64,000 nucleotides of DNA. It comes from Aselliscus stoliczkanus. Taxonomy: Eukaryota; Chordata; Mammalia; Chiroptera; Hipposideridae. The stretch spans positions 82,854,501 to 82,918,500 of the forward strand of contig CM066734.1 of NCBI GenBank assembly GCA_033961575.1, given 5' to 3'. The notes beneath the pieces were generated by a model, which saw only the letters and a program-made list of their open reading frames with translations, had not been told where the DNA came from and did no database searches. A program made the position numbers and the translations under genes. Below are positions 25,201 through 33,620 of the stretch, one piece after another. The stretch's first letter is position 1. Each line of letters begins with the position of its first letter.

Positions 25201-25602
25201 ATTTCTTCTTTATTTAATTTTTAAAAGTGTGACTTAGGAAACATTGTTTTAAACCTGAAGAGAAAGTGAGAGAGCAGAAAGTTGAACCCATAGCAATGTA
25301 AACTTAATATAAACAACATAAAATTTGAAATCAGATCTGACATATACAAACTTTTGATTTGGGGCAAGTCACTGCTTTTCTCAGGATATTTTAAAAATAT
25401 GATTCAGTTTTTTAGATGTACATGTAATATTTAAAGCTATCATCCCCATTTAAGAGAAAATAAGAATTTGGTATGTGTAGTTTGAGTATGAGATACCTAA
25501 AAAAAGTTCTACATATTTCCATGGAGATGTAAATACTTTTTGTTGTTATAAACATTTAGCTAAACTATATCATTTCTTTCTCTTTTAAAGAGGTACATTT
25601 AG
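12588..25602 (+). CDS. CSN1S2: CSN1S2, alpha-S2-casein (split gene, coding span)
   Basis: Alpha-S2-casein is a secreted milk phosphoprotein that packs calcium phosphate into casein micelles. The coding span is spread over small phase-0 exons: signal peptide MKFFVFTCLLAVAFA, a serine cluster SSSSEE across exons 3 and 4, SSSEE across exons 8 and 9, and two 43-codon hydrophobic exons (11 and 16) that both begin NKI.Q.YQK. The C-terminus is RYI, against RYL in cattle. Without exons 6 and 10 the precursor is about 209 residues (bovine 222), with no internal stop. Exon 6, which holds both cysteines, and exon 10 have damaged donors and are probably skipped. Exon 5 is enlarged by an in-frame tandem duplication. 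Position upstream of PRR27 matches the mammalian casein locus. Expression is expected in lactating mammary gland via STAT5. Assignment is firm; the exact mature transcript is inferred. Confidence 0.93.
12995..13101 (-). mobile_element. Short tRNA-derived SINE, antisense
   Basis: Poly-T start and the reverse-complement SINE body. It is flanked by the perfect 10-bp direct repeat TATATATGCC at 12985-12994 and 13102-13111. It lies in CSN1S2 intron 2. The 80-codon open frame running into it is spurious. Confidence 0.9.
14211..14234 (+). CDS. CSN1S2: CSN1S2 exon 3: MEDSSSSE
   Basis: 24-bp phase-0 exon between TATATACAAG and GTAAGA. It encodes MEDSSSSE, equivalent to bovine TMEHVSSSE. With the next exon's Glu it forms the first phosphoserine centre (SxE kinase sites). 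Confidence 0.92.
15059..15082 (+). CDS. CSN1S2: CSN1S2 exon 4: EFVNIAQE
   Basis: 24-bp phase-0 exon, acceptor TTTCTAAG, donor GTAAGT. It encodes EFVNIAQE, the counterpart of bovine ESIISQE, and supplies the Glu that completes the SSSSEE cluster. Confidence 0.92.
15169..15231 (+). CDS. CSN1S2: CSN1S2 exon 5, enlarged by tandem duplication
   Basis: Acceptor TTTTGTAG, then KFKQEKNVVIHSNK, matching bovine TYKQEKNMAINPSK (42 bp). The ancestral donor position after SNK now reads ATAAAG instead of GTAAAG. A 21-bp tandem copy directly downstream provides GTAAAG, so the exon continues for 7 codons (IKFNSNK) and ends in phase 0 at 63 bp. Sequence and frame are seen; use of the second donor is inferred. 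Confidence 0.82.
15200..15241 (+). repeat. 21-bp tandem duplication over an exon/intron border
   Basis: Two adjacent 21-bp copies, each starting ATTCCAACAAA, differ at one base: A at 15211 and G at 15232. That base is the first base of the splice donor, so only the second copy has GT. The unit is 7 codons long, so the frame is preserved. Confidence 0.95.
15619..15645 (+). pseudogene. CSN1S2 exon 6 relic (QGICSTSCE) with lost donor
   Basis: Acceptor TTTTAG is intact and the 27 bases read QGICSTSCE in phase 0, clearly the bovine ENLCSTFCK exon with both cysteines. The donor that should follow GAG reads ATATAT instead of GT. The nearest GT (GTGAGA at 15641) would give a 22-base exon and a frameshift. 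The exon is probably skipped, which keeps the frame. Confidence 0.82.
16488..16514 (+). CDS. CSN1S2: CSN1S2 exon 7: ETTRNINQR
   Basis: 27-bp phase-0 exon, acceptor CTTTAAG, donor GTGAGA. It encodes ETTRNINQR, aligned with bovine EVVRNANEE. Confidence 0.9.
16957..16983 (+). CDS. CSN1S2: CSN1S2 exon 8: EHTSVSSSE
   Basis: 27-bp phase-0 exon, acceptor TTCAAG, donor GTAAGA. It encodes EHTSVSSSE, counterpart of bovine EYSIGSSSE. With the following Glu it makes the second phosphoserine cluster SSSEE. Confidence 0.93.
17969..17992 (+). CDS. CSN1S2: CSN1S2 exon 9: ESAEVPTE
   Basis: 24-bp phase-0 exon, acceptor CCCCTAAG, donor GTAAGT. It encodes ESAEVPTE, nearly identical to bovine ESAEVATE. Confidence 0.93.
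18091..18134 (+). pseudogene. CSN1S2 exon 10, probably inactivated by a one-base donor deletion
   Basis: Acceptor TTCTTAACAG is good. The exon reads RVKLTEENKPKQNT in phase 0, paralogous to exon 15 (KNKLTEERKNHLKLL). Where exon 15 ends CTG|GTAAAT, this copy has CTAT|GTAAAA: one G is missing, so using this GT gives 44 bases. That would shift exon 11 and hit a TGA ten codons in. Skipping it restores frame. Whether it is skipped cannot be read from DNA alone. Confidence 0.7.
18600..18790 (+). repeat. MIR-like SINE remnant
   Basis: Degenerate MIR order: 'tttggagtcagcaacctgta', 'cagtttccaaaactaaaaat', then 'aatacttggaacacagtaga'. It lies in CSN1S2 intron 10. Confidence 0.5.
19231..19295 (+). repeat. 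(TCTA)n microsatellite
   Basis: About 12 uninterrupted TCTA units followed by imperfect copies, in CSN1S2 intron 10. It creates a spurious open frame of Ile/Tyr/Leu/Ser repeats (80 codons). A short second cluster occurs near 19440. Likely length-polymorphic. Confidence 0.95.
19814..19942 (+). CDS. CSN1S2: CSN1S2 exon 11: large hydrophobic exon, first copy
   Basis: 129-bp phase-0 exon, acceptor TCTCTCTAG, donor GTGAGT. It starts NKINQFYQK and contains PQIVINPLDQVK and YPFFPIV, the counterpart of bovine INQFYQKFPQYLQYLYQ through NPWDQVK. This is the basic, hydrophobic part of alpha-S2-casein. It is paralogous, codon for codon, to exon 16 (also 43 codons). Confidence 0.95.
20509..20535 (+). CDS. 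CSN1S2: CSN1S2 exon 12: NREQLFTSE
   Basis: 27-bp phase-0 exon, acceptor TTGATACAG, donor GTAAGA. It encodes NREQLFTSE against bovine NREQLSTSE. First exon of the second duplication unit, paralogous to exon 3. Confidence 0.94.
21103..21125 (+). pseudogene. Relic of a second exon 4 inside CSN1S2 intron 12
   Basis: After a polypyrimidine tract and TTAAAG the sequence reads GAG CCT GCC AGC TTC TCT CAG GAA, i.e. EPASFSQE if counted from the G at 21102. It resembles exon 4 (EFVNIAQE; bovine ESIISQE). The homologous acceptor AG is changed and the donor is GC (GCAAGT). Shifting the acceptor by two bases to AAAGAG would give a 21-base in-frame exon, so weak use is not excluded. Confidence 0.6.
21213..21255 (+). 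pseudogene. Relic of a second exon 5 inside CSN1S2 intron 12
   Basis: TTTATTTTGTGG AAATATAAGCAGGAAAA matches the exon 5 border TTTCTTTTGTAG AAATTTAAGCAGGAAAA. The acceptor AG has become GG. The frame KYKQEKGCGYA runs into two stop codons. It is clearly a decayed paralogue of exon 5. Confidence 0.8.
21488..21511 (+). CDS. CSN1S2: CSN1S2 exon 13: ETPDTTDM
   Basis: 24-bp phase-0 exon, acceptor TTCTTTAAG, donor GTATGT. It encodes ETPDTTDM, aligned with bovine ENSKKTVDM. Paralogous to exon 7. Confidence 0.9.
21970..21993 (+). pseudogene. Relic serine-cluster exon inside CSN1S2 intron 13
   Basis: Acceptor TTTCTCAAG is intact and 24 bases read KSSSSSSE, a strong phosphoserine cluster paralogous to exon 8. 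GAG is followed by AAATTA instead of a GT donor, so the exon is presumably dead. Cattle have no exon here in the mature mRNA. Confidence 0.75.
22953..22976 (+). CDS. CSN1S2: CSN1S2 exon 14: GSTEVFTQ
   Basis: 24-bp phase-0 exon, acceptor TTCTCTAAG, donor GTAAGT. It encodes GSTEVFTQ, against bovine ESTEVFTK. Paralogous to exon 9. Confidence 0.94.
23068..23112 (+). CDS. CSN1S2: CSN1S2 exon 15: KNKLTEERKNHLKLL
   Basis: 45-bp phase-0 exon, donor GTAAAT. The acceptor is a NAGNAG pair (TTAGCAG): using the first AG would add one Gln and keep frame. It encodes KNKLTEERKNHLKLL, counterpart of bovine KTKLTEEEKNRLNFLKK, and is the intact sister of exon 10. Confidence 0.93.
23713..24211 (-). mobile_element. 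Long compound SINE, antisense, in CSN1S2 intron 15
   Basis: About 500 bp on the minus strand made of more than one tRNA-like module (GCTGAGCCATCC, ACTGAGCCACTTGGG and GAGCCATCCGG are A-box regions seen in reverse), ending in a conserved tail with CCCAATTCCCCAACACTG-type sequence. Imperfect flanks (aaactttctttttg / aaacttccttcttg) may be the target duplication. Same family as the copy at 62.6-63.0 kb. Confidence 0.75.
24524..24652 (+). CDS. CSN1S2: CSN1S2 exon 16: large hydrophobic exon, second copy
   Basis: 129-bp phase-0 exon, acceptor TTATTTCTAG, donor GTGAGT. It starts NKIAQYYQKFPVPQYFKTV and contains AMKPWNHIKT and IIPTL, against bovine ISQRYQKFALPQYLKTV and AMKPWIQPKTKVIPY. Sister of exon 11. 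Confidence 0.95.
24985..25100 (+). mobile_element. Short tRNA-derived SINE in CSN1S2 intron 16
   Basis: GGGCCGACCGAGTGGCGCGG head, B-box-like GGTTCGGTCCC, ACACTGCCCTC terminus and an A-run of more than 20. The matching 17-bp target duplication does not follow the A-run directly; it comes 54 bp later (25155-25171), enclosing extra non-SINE DNA. Confidence 0.9.
25101..25154 (+). other. Probable 3' transduced segment carried by the SINE
   Basis: 54 bp of non-SINE sequence (GAGTCCATTGTACTCCCATA onward) between the SINE A-run and the second copy of the 17-bp duplication AAGTATCTGAAATTCTA. It ends in an A-rich stretch like a second poly(A). The arrangement fits readthrough of the source SINE to a downstream A-rich stop. 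Confidence 0.6.
25591..25602 (+). CDS. CSN1S2: CSN1S2 exon 17, coding part: RYI and stop
   Basis: After acceptor TTCTCTTTTAAAG the sequence reads AGG TAC ATT TAG, RYI-stop, against RYL-stop in cattle. Antisense L1 sequence begins within about 10 bases. A possible original donor (GATTTTG|GTTAAG, 26357/26358) lies beyond the L1. If exon 17 is skipped, exon 18 would add Val and a TGA instead. Confidence 0.75.
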   Translation, partial: RYI

Positions 25603-25604
25603 GA

Positions 25605-26320
25605 TACTTTTTTAAAAAAAATTATTTTATTGTGAAACAAACATTTTTTAAAAAAATTAGTTTCAGGTGTACAACACAGTGCAATAGTTATACTTTTTAC
25701 CTCTCAAAGTGACAACTCCCCTCCCCCAATTCGCTACCCTACTCTTCCTCTCCATATCATACATATCTATTACAATTCCTTTGACTCCCTTCCACCGTAT
25801 AATCCACATCCCATGACTATCTATATATGCAATTACAGTTGGCATACAATATTATACAACATCAGTTCCAGGTATACAGTGTAGTGATCAAGCCTCTACT
25901 CTATCCATGAAGTGGCCTCCCTAACAAGACATGTGACCATCTGACACCCCACAAAATATTTACAACATTATTATATTCCCTGAACTGTCTTTCATATCCC
26001 TGTGGCAATACTGTAGTTACCTATTTATGCTGTCTGATCCCTTCCCCTTTTCCCTCCTCCCCATCCCCCACCCCAACTAGCAACCCTCAGGTTTTCTTCT
26101 GTATCTATAAGTCTGTTTCTGTTTACTTTGCTCGTTCATTTAGTTTTTCAGATTTCACATATAAGTGAGATCTTATGGTATTTGTCTTTCTCCGACTGAC
26201 TTATTTCACTTAACATAATAGTCTCTAGGCGTCCATATCGCTGCAAATGGTACAATTTCATTCTTCTTTATAGTGGAGTAATACTCCATTGTATAAATGT
26301 ACCACAGTTTCTTATTTCAG
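25605..26320 (-). mobile_element. 5'-truncated L1, antisense, inserted just after the CSN1S2 stop codon
   Basis: The plus strand shows the L1 3' UTR in reverse (GTTTCAGGTGTACAACACAG) and then the ORF2 end in reverse (CACATATAAGTGAGATCTTA, TGGAGTAATACTCCATTGTA). The 3' end faces left. TTAGGAT occurs on both sides (25600-25606 and 26321-26327), a possible short target duplication within exon 17. Confidence 0.82.
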
Positions 26321-26324
26321 TTAG

Positions 26325-27060
26325 GATTCTTGAATTAACTGCTTCTACTTGATTTTGGTTAAGTGCCTAGAATCTAAACAATATTTTTAAAAAAATATTT
26401 ATGTGCAGAATGTGATCTTAATATTAAGTAATGTAGTTTCAACTGTAATGAAATCATATTATGACCTGTGAAATACTTTAAATTTTGATTCTATCTTATT
26501 TATTCATAAATGTAAGATATTTGTAATTTTTAGTAATTTATAAATATTTTGAAAATAAATTACAAGAAATTTTCTCTATAACTGATTATACATACAGCCA
26601 GAAGCAATGGCTTTGGGTGGAAATTATCACAAGCATTACATTCACAGAGGTGTTTACCTGTCACCTTTGAATTGAGATAAAAAATTCAGGCTCAGCATTT
26701 CAATTTTGTCAAAGATATCTACAGTAATATCAAGAGAATTTCCTACACAGTCAAGCTATTTTTAAACCAATCCCTGCATCATTTTCTCCAGCAAATATTT
26801 TTTTTAAAAAATATGTAAGACCTCCTTTTCTAGTTTTCCTCTTCGACATTTTAATCATTACTATAAAGCCATGATAGAGATCCAAGGAAAGAATGCACAT
26901 CAGTATTGTTTTTTGTCATCTTTTATTTATTTTTTTAATATTGTCCTTGCAGTGTATAAGTTATCTCTTATTTTGGAATTCTTTTCACTCAATTTGTCTC
27001 CTTGTTCTTTGTATATGTCCTACAATAGGACAAAGTAGGTTTTTGAGAAATGAGTAATAA
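26325..27060. other. CSN1S2 late intron, nothing further recognised
   Basis: AT-rich DNA between the L1 and a MIR-like remnant. It may include the 3' part of exon 17 up to about 26357. No open frame of interest. Confidence 0.4.
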
Positions 27061-27064
27061 CAGT

Positions 27065-27420
27065 AATAATAATAATTTATTGAGGCCTTATAATGTGTCA
27101 GTCACAATTCTAAGCCTCTTGCCTAAATGAACTAACTCATGCTCACCAAAGAAACCTATGAGGTAGAGCCGGCCAAGTGGCGCAATGGGTAAGCGCTGGC
27201 TTGGGAAGCCAGTGGCCAGTGACACTGCCCTCAAAAAAACAAACAAACAAAAATAAACTATGAGGTAGTTAATATTATAAGCTAATTTGAGACAAGGAAA
27301 CTGAGGCACATGGATTTAAATAAATTGTTCATGATCACTCTGCCAAAGTGGCAGAGCTAAGAATCTAACACAGACTTTCAGCTATAAGCCTCAAACACTC
27401 CATTACTGAAGCCACACCAC
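27065..27420 (+). repeat. MIR-like remnant split by a SINE
   Basis: Left part: 'ttgaggccttataatgtgtc'. Right part: 'gagacaaggaaactgaggca', then 'gccaaagtggcagagctaag'. These are widely recognised MIR-type motifs. The SINE at 27167-27254 lies within it, so the remnant is older. Confidence 0.55.
27167..27254 (+). mobile_element. Short tRNA-derived SINE with internal deletion
   Basis: Normal head (AGCCGGCCAAGTGGCGCAAT), but the B-box segment is missing: GCCAGTGGCC passes straight to AGTGACACTGCCCTC. The tail is A-rich with AAAC repeats. The flanks AAACCTATGAGGTAG and AAACTATGAGGTAG form the target duplication. Confidence 0.85.
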
Positions 27421-27458
27421 ATCCAAACTTCAGCCAGTGGATATTTTAGAACAATTTT

Positions 27459-27600
27459 TTTTTTTTTTAGCTGAGCCATCCTGCCACCTGTTGGCAGCTC
27501 AACGGCAACTCAGCTTGGGCTGGCATCGAACCGCTGTTGCTCAGAGCTCAGCTCGCACTCTTGAGCGAGCTCTTAACCAACTGAGCCACTCGGCCGGCCC
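27459..27600 (-). mobile_element. tRNA-derived SINE, second subtype, antisense
   Basis: Poly-T, then GCTGAGCCATCCTGCCACCT and GTTGGCAGCTCA, ending TGAGCCACTCGGCCGGCCC. Both sides carry AACAATTTTTTTT. It matches the antisense of the copy at 61.05-61.2 kb, i.e. the subtype with CTGCCAACAGGTGGCAGGAT. Confidence 0.85.
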
Positions 27601-28441
27601 AACAATTTTTTTTTTAACTTTAGGTATTTTGTCAGAGACTTGGTTTGTTTTATCATGTCATTTTGGCCCTCCTAATGTTGAAAAGATCAGACAACTTCAC
27701 AGAATAATCTTATATGAGAAAAATAACATTACTATGGATAAATGCTGAAAACACAATTGTTTTTTATAAATAGCAATATTCCCTTTGCTATCATTATTTC
27801 TATATTTACTCTACATTTTTAAAAAGCTGATCATGTGTCCCATGATGTGAAAGATGTGAAAGAGGCAGAAATAAGATACTGAAATTGTCCTCATTAAGCT
27901 CTATTCTAGACAAGGACACAGAAATGGCAATGGGCTAAATGCTAAGTTAGAGGAATGAGAAGGATGTGGTAGGTCAAAAAGGTCAAGTGATGCATCAGAG
28001 TTAAGTTGTAAATGAAGTCCTTACAGGTAGAAATAGACTAAGCAAAGCAATGGCAGAGAAAAAAATAATAGGCAATAAGTTTTTAATTGACAAAAAAGTT
28101 ACAAGAGAACCAGAGAAACCAAAAAGTATATAATAGATTTTGAAGAACTAAATAATTTTTAGGCGATTTTTTAAAATATCAGCCCAAAGTCATTATGCAT
28201 AATAAAATTATTTTATTAAAATCTAGATTTCAATGAGATAAAAAGGTTTGAAATTAGAAAGCAGTAATAGTTTATGTCAAATAAACTATTTGGCATAAAA
28301 ATAATTAAATGTTCCTTCAAAATTGACTGAAAGTGTTAAACATTTACCATTTAATAAATAAATAAATAGATATTACTTTTTTTATACTAGGTTGAAGAAC
28401 CTGGCTATTAATTTTTCCTCATTCACTAATTGTTCAAAATA

Positions 28442-28568
28442 CAGAGGGTGCCAAAAAAATGTATACACATTTTAAGAAAGGAAAAAGCTGTATTAAAATT
28501 GTAATACTCAATATACACTGATAACAAAAGATGAATACAAGTCATACATACATTTTTTGGCACCCCTG
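28442..28568. mobile_element. Mariner-type MITE
   Basis: About 127 bp with terminal inverted repeats: left AGGGTGCCAAAAAAATGTAT, right (reverse complement) AGGGGTGCCAAAAAATGTAT. A TA dinucleotide precedes the left end. No transposase frame, so non-autonomous. It lies in the last intron of CSN1S2. Confidence 0.75.
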
Positions 28569-28712
28569 GTGGTTATTAAAATCCTATCTGCCAGGTATCA
28601 TGTTGGGCACTAGAAAACATTAAATAATAATAGTTATAAAAATATTCTGTTAGGCCAGGCTGAATGAGTATGTGTGTGTTTTATATAGAAACACATTATT
28701 TCTGTAATACCA

Positions 28713-29364
28713 CAGCCCCCTTATCTGTGGGATATATGTTACAAGGCTTCCAGTGGATGCCTAAAATCACAGATAGCACCAAACCCTATATATACTATTA
28801 TGTTTTTTTCCTATACATACATATGATTAAGTTTAATTTATAAATTAGGCACAGTAAGAAATTAACAACAATAACTAATAATGAAATAGAACCATTATAA
28901 CAGCATACTGTAATACATGTTATATGAATGGGATCTCTCTCTCTCTCTCTCTCTCTCTACAAGTATCCTCCTTCTTGTGATGATGTGAGATGATACAGTG
29001 CCTGTATGATGAGATGAAGTGAGGTGAATGATGTATGCATTGTAGGCACTGCAATAAGATTACTAGAACACAAGCGCTGTGACCAGTGAAATTGACCTGA
29101 TAACCAAGAAGCTACTAAGTGACTTATAGGCAGGTAGTGCATGGAGCATGGACATATGGAACAAAAGCATGATTTGCATCCTGGCTGTGAGTGGGACAGA
29201 GTGAGACAGCATGAGGTTAAATCACACTACTCAGAACAGCATGCAATTTAGAACTTATGAATTGTTTATTTGTGGAATTTTTCATTTAATGTTTTCTGAT
29301 CACTATTGACTATAGGTAACTGAAACCACAGAAAACAAAACCATGCCTAAGAAGGGGACTACTG
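28713..29364. mobile_element. Tigger/pogo-type DNA transposon remnant
   Basis: Left end CAGCCCCCTTATCTGTGGG; right end AAGAAGGGGACTACTG, a degenerate inverted repeat. Between them 'ccaaaccctatatatacta' and 'aaattaggcacagtaagaa' resemble Tigger-derived elements. It contains a (CT)n run near 28933-28958. It ends about 40 bp before exon 18 of CSN1S2. Confidence 0.65.
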
Positions 29365-29406
29365 TAAATTCTAATAGATAATACAGTATTGTCTTTTTCC
29401 TTTTAG

Positions 29407-29692
29407 GTTTGACTTGAAAAATCTATCTTCTACAGCTTCTTATCTATTGTATCACTTCATACTACCAGCATATTTGGACAGGCCTATTAATAAAGCATAC
29501 ATACTCAGCCAATGGAAGACAACAGAATATATCCTGAATTGTTTATACTGTTCCTGTTAGTTCATGTTGAATAAGCTGTATCTGTGCTGTGGTTTCATAC
29601 AAGATGGAATTATTTAAGATGTTTCACCACTCCTTTTTATCATAGAACCACTTTTCTTTTCCTCAAAAAATAAAATTTCAAATGCATTCTTT
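29407..29692 (+). other. CSN1S2: CSN1S2 exon 18, 3' UTR and poly(A) site
   Basis: Acceptor CCTTTTAG, then about 286 bp of 3' UTR. AATAAA at 29669-29674 lies about 20 bp before the inferred cleavage near 29690; an earlier AATAAA near 29490 could be an alternative. Casein genes typically end in a non-coding exon of roughly this length. The cleavage position is inferred. Confidence 0.7.
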
Positions 29693-32606
29693 GGTGTGTA
29701 ATCATCATTCCTATTGTTCAGACTGACCCATTAGGCTACCCTCGATAATATAAAAAGTGCTTTAACAAATACATTTAAACCAGCTTAGCTACCACCAAAA
29801 TAACTGTACACTTTTTGGTACTTCAATTTTACTCCTCATAATGGATAACCTTGAACACTACGAATTACGTTCTCCAACCAAAGCTGGGTTCACAGTACTA
29901 TCCAACCATCATTCTGCCAACTTTCTGATTTATTCATACTCATAAATTGCCACAGCCTAATCCCAAACTTTCACTAGAGCCCTCAATTCACCTCTTTCAG
30001 TTCACATTGTCACAGTACAGGAAGGAGCCAGCCATTGAAAACACAGGAGAGCCAGAAACTGTCCTCTACTCTCAAAATACTTTCAGCTGGTATAGTAACC
30101 AAATAGATATCAGACACTTTAAAATTTAATTACACACATATAAATGGGAACCCCACATACATGAGAGAGTCAGAGACATAAAGGGAAATTGGGGTATATA
30201 GAACATTCTGAGCCAGGAATGAGGTAAGGCACCTTGGGACTTCAGAAGTTAATTGCAGGGAGAACACATGTTCAGTACTTATTTGTTTGCCATACCATAT
30301 AAGTAGGTAAAAAGTAATTCTCGTTTTAATTTATCGTGGGCCAGGCTCCTAATTTAAATTCTTCTAGATACTAAGGGTGAGGAGCAGATGTTTCTCTTGA
30401 GCCTAAAATGTCTTTAGCTCAAAATAATCCACATACCACTGAGGAACATCTTGAGTTGGGACATTCTGAACCCCTACAAGAACCTAAATCTTCCAAGGAC
30501 CTTATTGATGGCATCAACAGATGAAGAAACAGCAAAAGCAAATAAGTGCATACATGCATGGGTTTAAGAGAAACTCTAAGAGGATGAAGCTATACAGAGA
30601 AGGTAGATGGGGAAAACGAAATGCAAGTGGATCAGGGAGAAAGGCAGAAAACCGCCCCTCCAAGCCTTGCTTCAAAGCCAGACAACCCAGCTTCTCCCCA
30701 CATGTACCTAGCACCTTTCAAGCTGCTGCCCCAGAGCTAGAGCTTAGAGAGAGAGTGAACGAGTCTGTAAGCAAGTAAGGCTGTGATGTGGAGCCTTTAG
30801 AGAAATACCCAAGACTCCTGCTGTAATCTTTACTGGTTTTCACAGCCAGAAGTTATGGGGATTTCTATTCCTGACACTGGACCCCTGGGGATCCTGGTGT
30901 AGGGCTGGGATTTCTTGCTTCTCAGGGAGGACTTCCACAGCCAAGATATTCTCCCCTGATTTTTAACTGCTACACATCCATATGGGACCAGCTTCTTTTG
31001 CATCTTTGCCCCTCCTAGCAGTCTCAAGGTGGTTTCTTCTGCATATCCTTAGTTATAGGATTTCTGTTCATTTAGATTTCAGAAGATTCTCAATCATGGT
31101 TATCTGTAGTTTAGTTCTAATTTTGAGGTAGTCTTGGGAAAAGACAAGCACGGAATTTTCCTACTTTTCCATCTTGACCGGAAGTCAAGCGTTTTTCAAA
31201 AGGAAGTAACTTTTGATATATACTTTGAAAGGGTAGAACAGGGAGAAACTAAGAATTTTTCTTTGTCTTCATAGAACACTTTATCCCTTAACATTCTTAT
31301 CATTGGTTTTCCATTCTCTTTGTCCCCTATTAGTCTCACTTCCTTTCTTACACAGCCCAGACTACATCATTGATTATTTTAAATATTACCTTGATAGTTC
31401 ATATAACTCTTCACCCCCTCTTTATTTAGTTCCACCTGAATAACACCCAGCCATGAACTCAATTTCTGCCACTTCTTTCAACCAGCTGAATCCTAAAGTA
31501 AGTTTGTTTCCTAAACATTGTTGGTCACTGAAGTCTTTTTATCAAACTTTGTCTTGTTGCCATTAGAGTTAGCAGCTTTCCTCAACTACCCTTAAGCTTC
31601 CAATTAATCTCACTAGAAAACAATTTGATTTCTACTTCATTTATAATATTGAGTCCATCTGCCTAGTATGACATTTCAATAACTTGATCAATCTAAATAT
31701 AACTTTGTTTCCTTTAAGTCTCAAAGGGTATGGTGATCTTCCTCTAATTAAAAGCTAATAGTTGTCTTGGTGCTTTTTGAATTTTCCTCCATAGTCTATC
31801 ATTTTTAATGATGTTCACTGTGGCAAAAGTCATAATAATGACTATAATATCTAAAACTGACTGAACAGCAGTGTACAGGGTAATTGTATGTCTTATTAAC
31901 CTCTAAGTATTAATATTATGATTATATTACTAATAACTATTAATATTATACCTTGCAGATGAGAAATGATAGTAGAAAATGAACAAGTTGCCCCCAGGCA
32001 TACCATTTTATTTGGACGTATTGATTACTTATTGACTTTCTGGGAATTTTTATAATTTTCTTTCTTCAGCTATTTCTTCTAGGTATATTGAATAGACTTT
32101 TCTTCTTTCTCCTATATAAACGTTGGTTTTCCCTGGGGCTCTGATCCAGCCACTTCTTTTCTAACTCTACGTATTGTTCTTATATGATCTTATCCATGTT
32201 AGCCATTTTTTAATTGCCACATAGAATCAGCTGATTAAAATCAGTTCCTAATTCCCAAAATTCAGTTCTAAATTGCTGTCCCCAAAATTTAGACAGATAT
32301 TCCCAATTGAATCCTCATTATCTATGAATATTTGTTGGCTTCCCAAATTAAAATGTAAGCAATATGAGGAATAATGATAAACACTTTCACTTGAATCAAT
32401 GCGTAAATAGTTTCACTTGAATCCACAGTAGTCAAAACTTTATCTGGTATTTAGATGAATTCACAGGTTATTCCATATATTTCATACCTAATATTTTACT
32501 ATAGTAAATTAAACTGAAACATAGCATTTATCATAACTTCTTTTAACCATCAGTAAATAATTATCAAGGATTTTTCATATGTCTCCAGATTCAATTTATC
32601 TCAATG
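29693..32606. other. Intergenic DNA between CSN1S2 and PRR27
   Basis: No casein-like exon was recognised, although some mammals have a second CSN1S2-like gene or pseudogene here. The stretch at about 30.83-31.18 kb ends in CATCTTGACC and looks like an interspersed repeat end, class uncertain. The short frames near 30.5-30.8 kb on both strands lack support. Confidence 0.45.
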
Positions 32607-32614
32607 GTATAGAT

Positions 32615-32928
32615 CAGGGGTCAGCAAACTTTTGAGACAGAAGAGCCGTCAAGGGTCAGCAAACTGCAGCTCACGAGCCACATGCGGCTCTTTGGATACA
32701 TACATGTGGCTCTGAAGTAAAATTGAAAATGAAAATAAAACTCTCATAATTTCATTTATAATATTACTTTAAATTTTCCTTATTTGTAAAAATATATTTA
32801 GGGCTCTCGAATAATTTTAAATTGTTGTAAGGAACAGGATTGGCTCTTCCAGTAGTTGGCAAACTTTTGAGACGGAATGTACCCGAAGATCTGCATGTGG
32901 CTAGCGAGCTGCAGTTTGCCAACCCCTG
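32615..32928. mobile_element. Non-autonomous hAT-type DNA transposon with perfect 8-bp duplication
   Basis: Terminal inverted repeats CAGGGGTCAGCAAACTTTTG (left) and CAGGGGTTGGCAAACTGCAG (right, reverse complement). The 8-bp direct repeat GTATAGAT is exact at 32607-32614 and 32929-32936, as hAT transposases make. The 314-bp interior has no transposase frame. A duplicated inner motif (TTTTGAGACAG / TTTTGAGACGG) suggests internal rearrangement. Confidence 0.88.
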
Positions 32929-33550
32929 GTATAGATGAATGGCTAAATATTTTCTGTAATTGGAAGAGATTTTTTAAATTAAAGTAGGAAAACACATTAC
33001 AAAAATCTGGCTATGGGTTGCACACTTATGGGAACAATATTTTGTAGCATATCTTTGTTGAGTATTTCTCTTTTAAATTAAATCCCTTGACATTTCCAAG
33101 AGCAAAGCTGTAAAAAAAGAAAATGTAACCAATTTACATTACTATAAAATAGCAGGACATGTTCTGGTCCATCAGTATCTAAAATCACCTACTGTTTGTA
33201 GACTGAGACATTGTAACAACAAAAGAAGACTACTCTTATGTTTATTGCTCATGTCCATTTTTTTTCTAGCTACCTAGCATAATCCATAGGTGTTCTATCC
33301 TGTTAAATCACAAAATAATAGACTTAATAATATCCATTTTTAGTGTTACAGTCTAAAACAGGGGGTTAATTACGTTTATGTGCAGTTTTTTTACTTCTTC
33401 ATTCACAAAAACATAATACCGTGGAGATTTAAATTCCAAAGGCCTTATTTTAATTTTATCTCTATATTATATTTCATCTACTGGGTTGCATTTCTTGTAT
33501 TCTTAAGGGCCTATAATGCTACTTAATAACCACTGTTTGAATGAGTAAGT

Positions 33551-33620
33551 GAAGGATAAAAAGAAGGAAAAAAAGAAAGAAGGGAGGAAGGGAGGAATGA
33601 AGGAAGGGAAGAAGGAAGGA
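33551..33620. repeat. GGAA/GAAA purine-rich tract
   Basis: Polypurine run of AAGG, GAAA and GGGA units. The antisense Phe/Ser/Pro-rich frame of 61 codons is an artefact of this composition. Confidence 0.85.
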
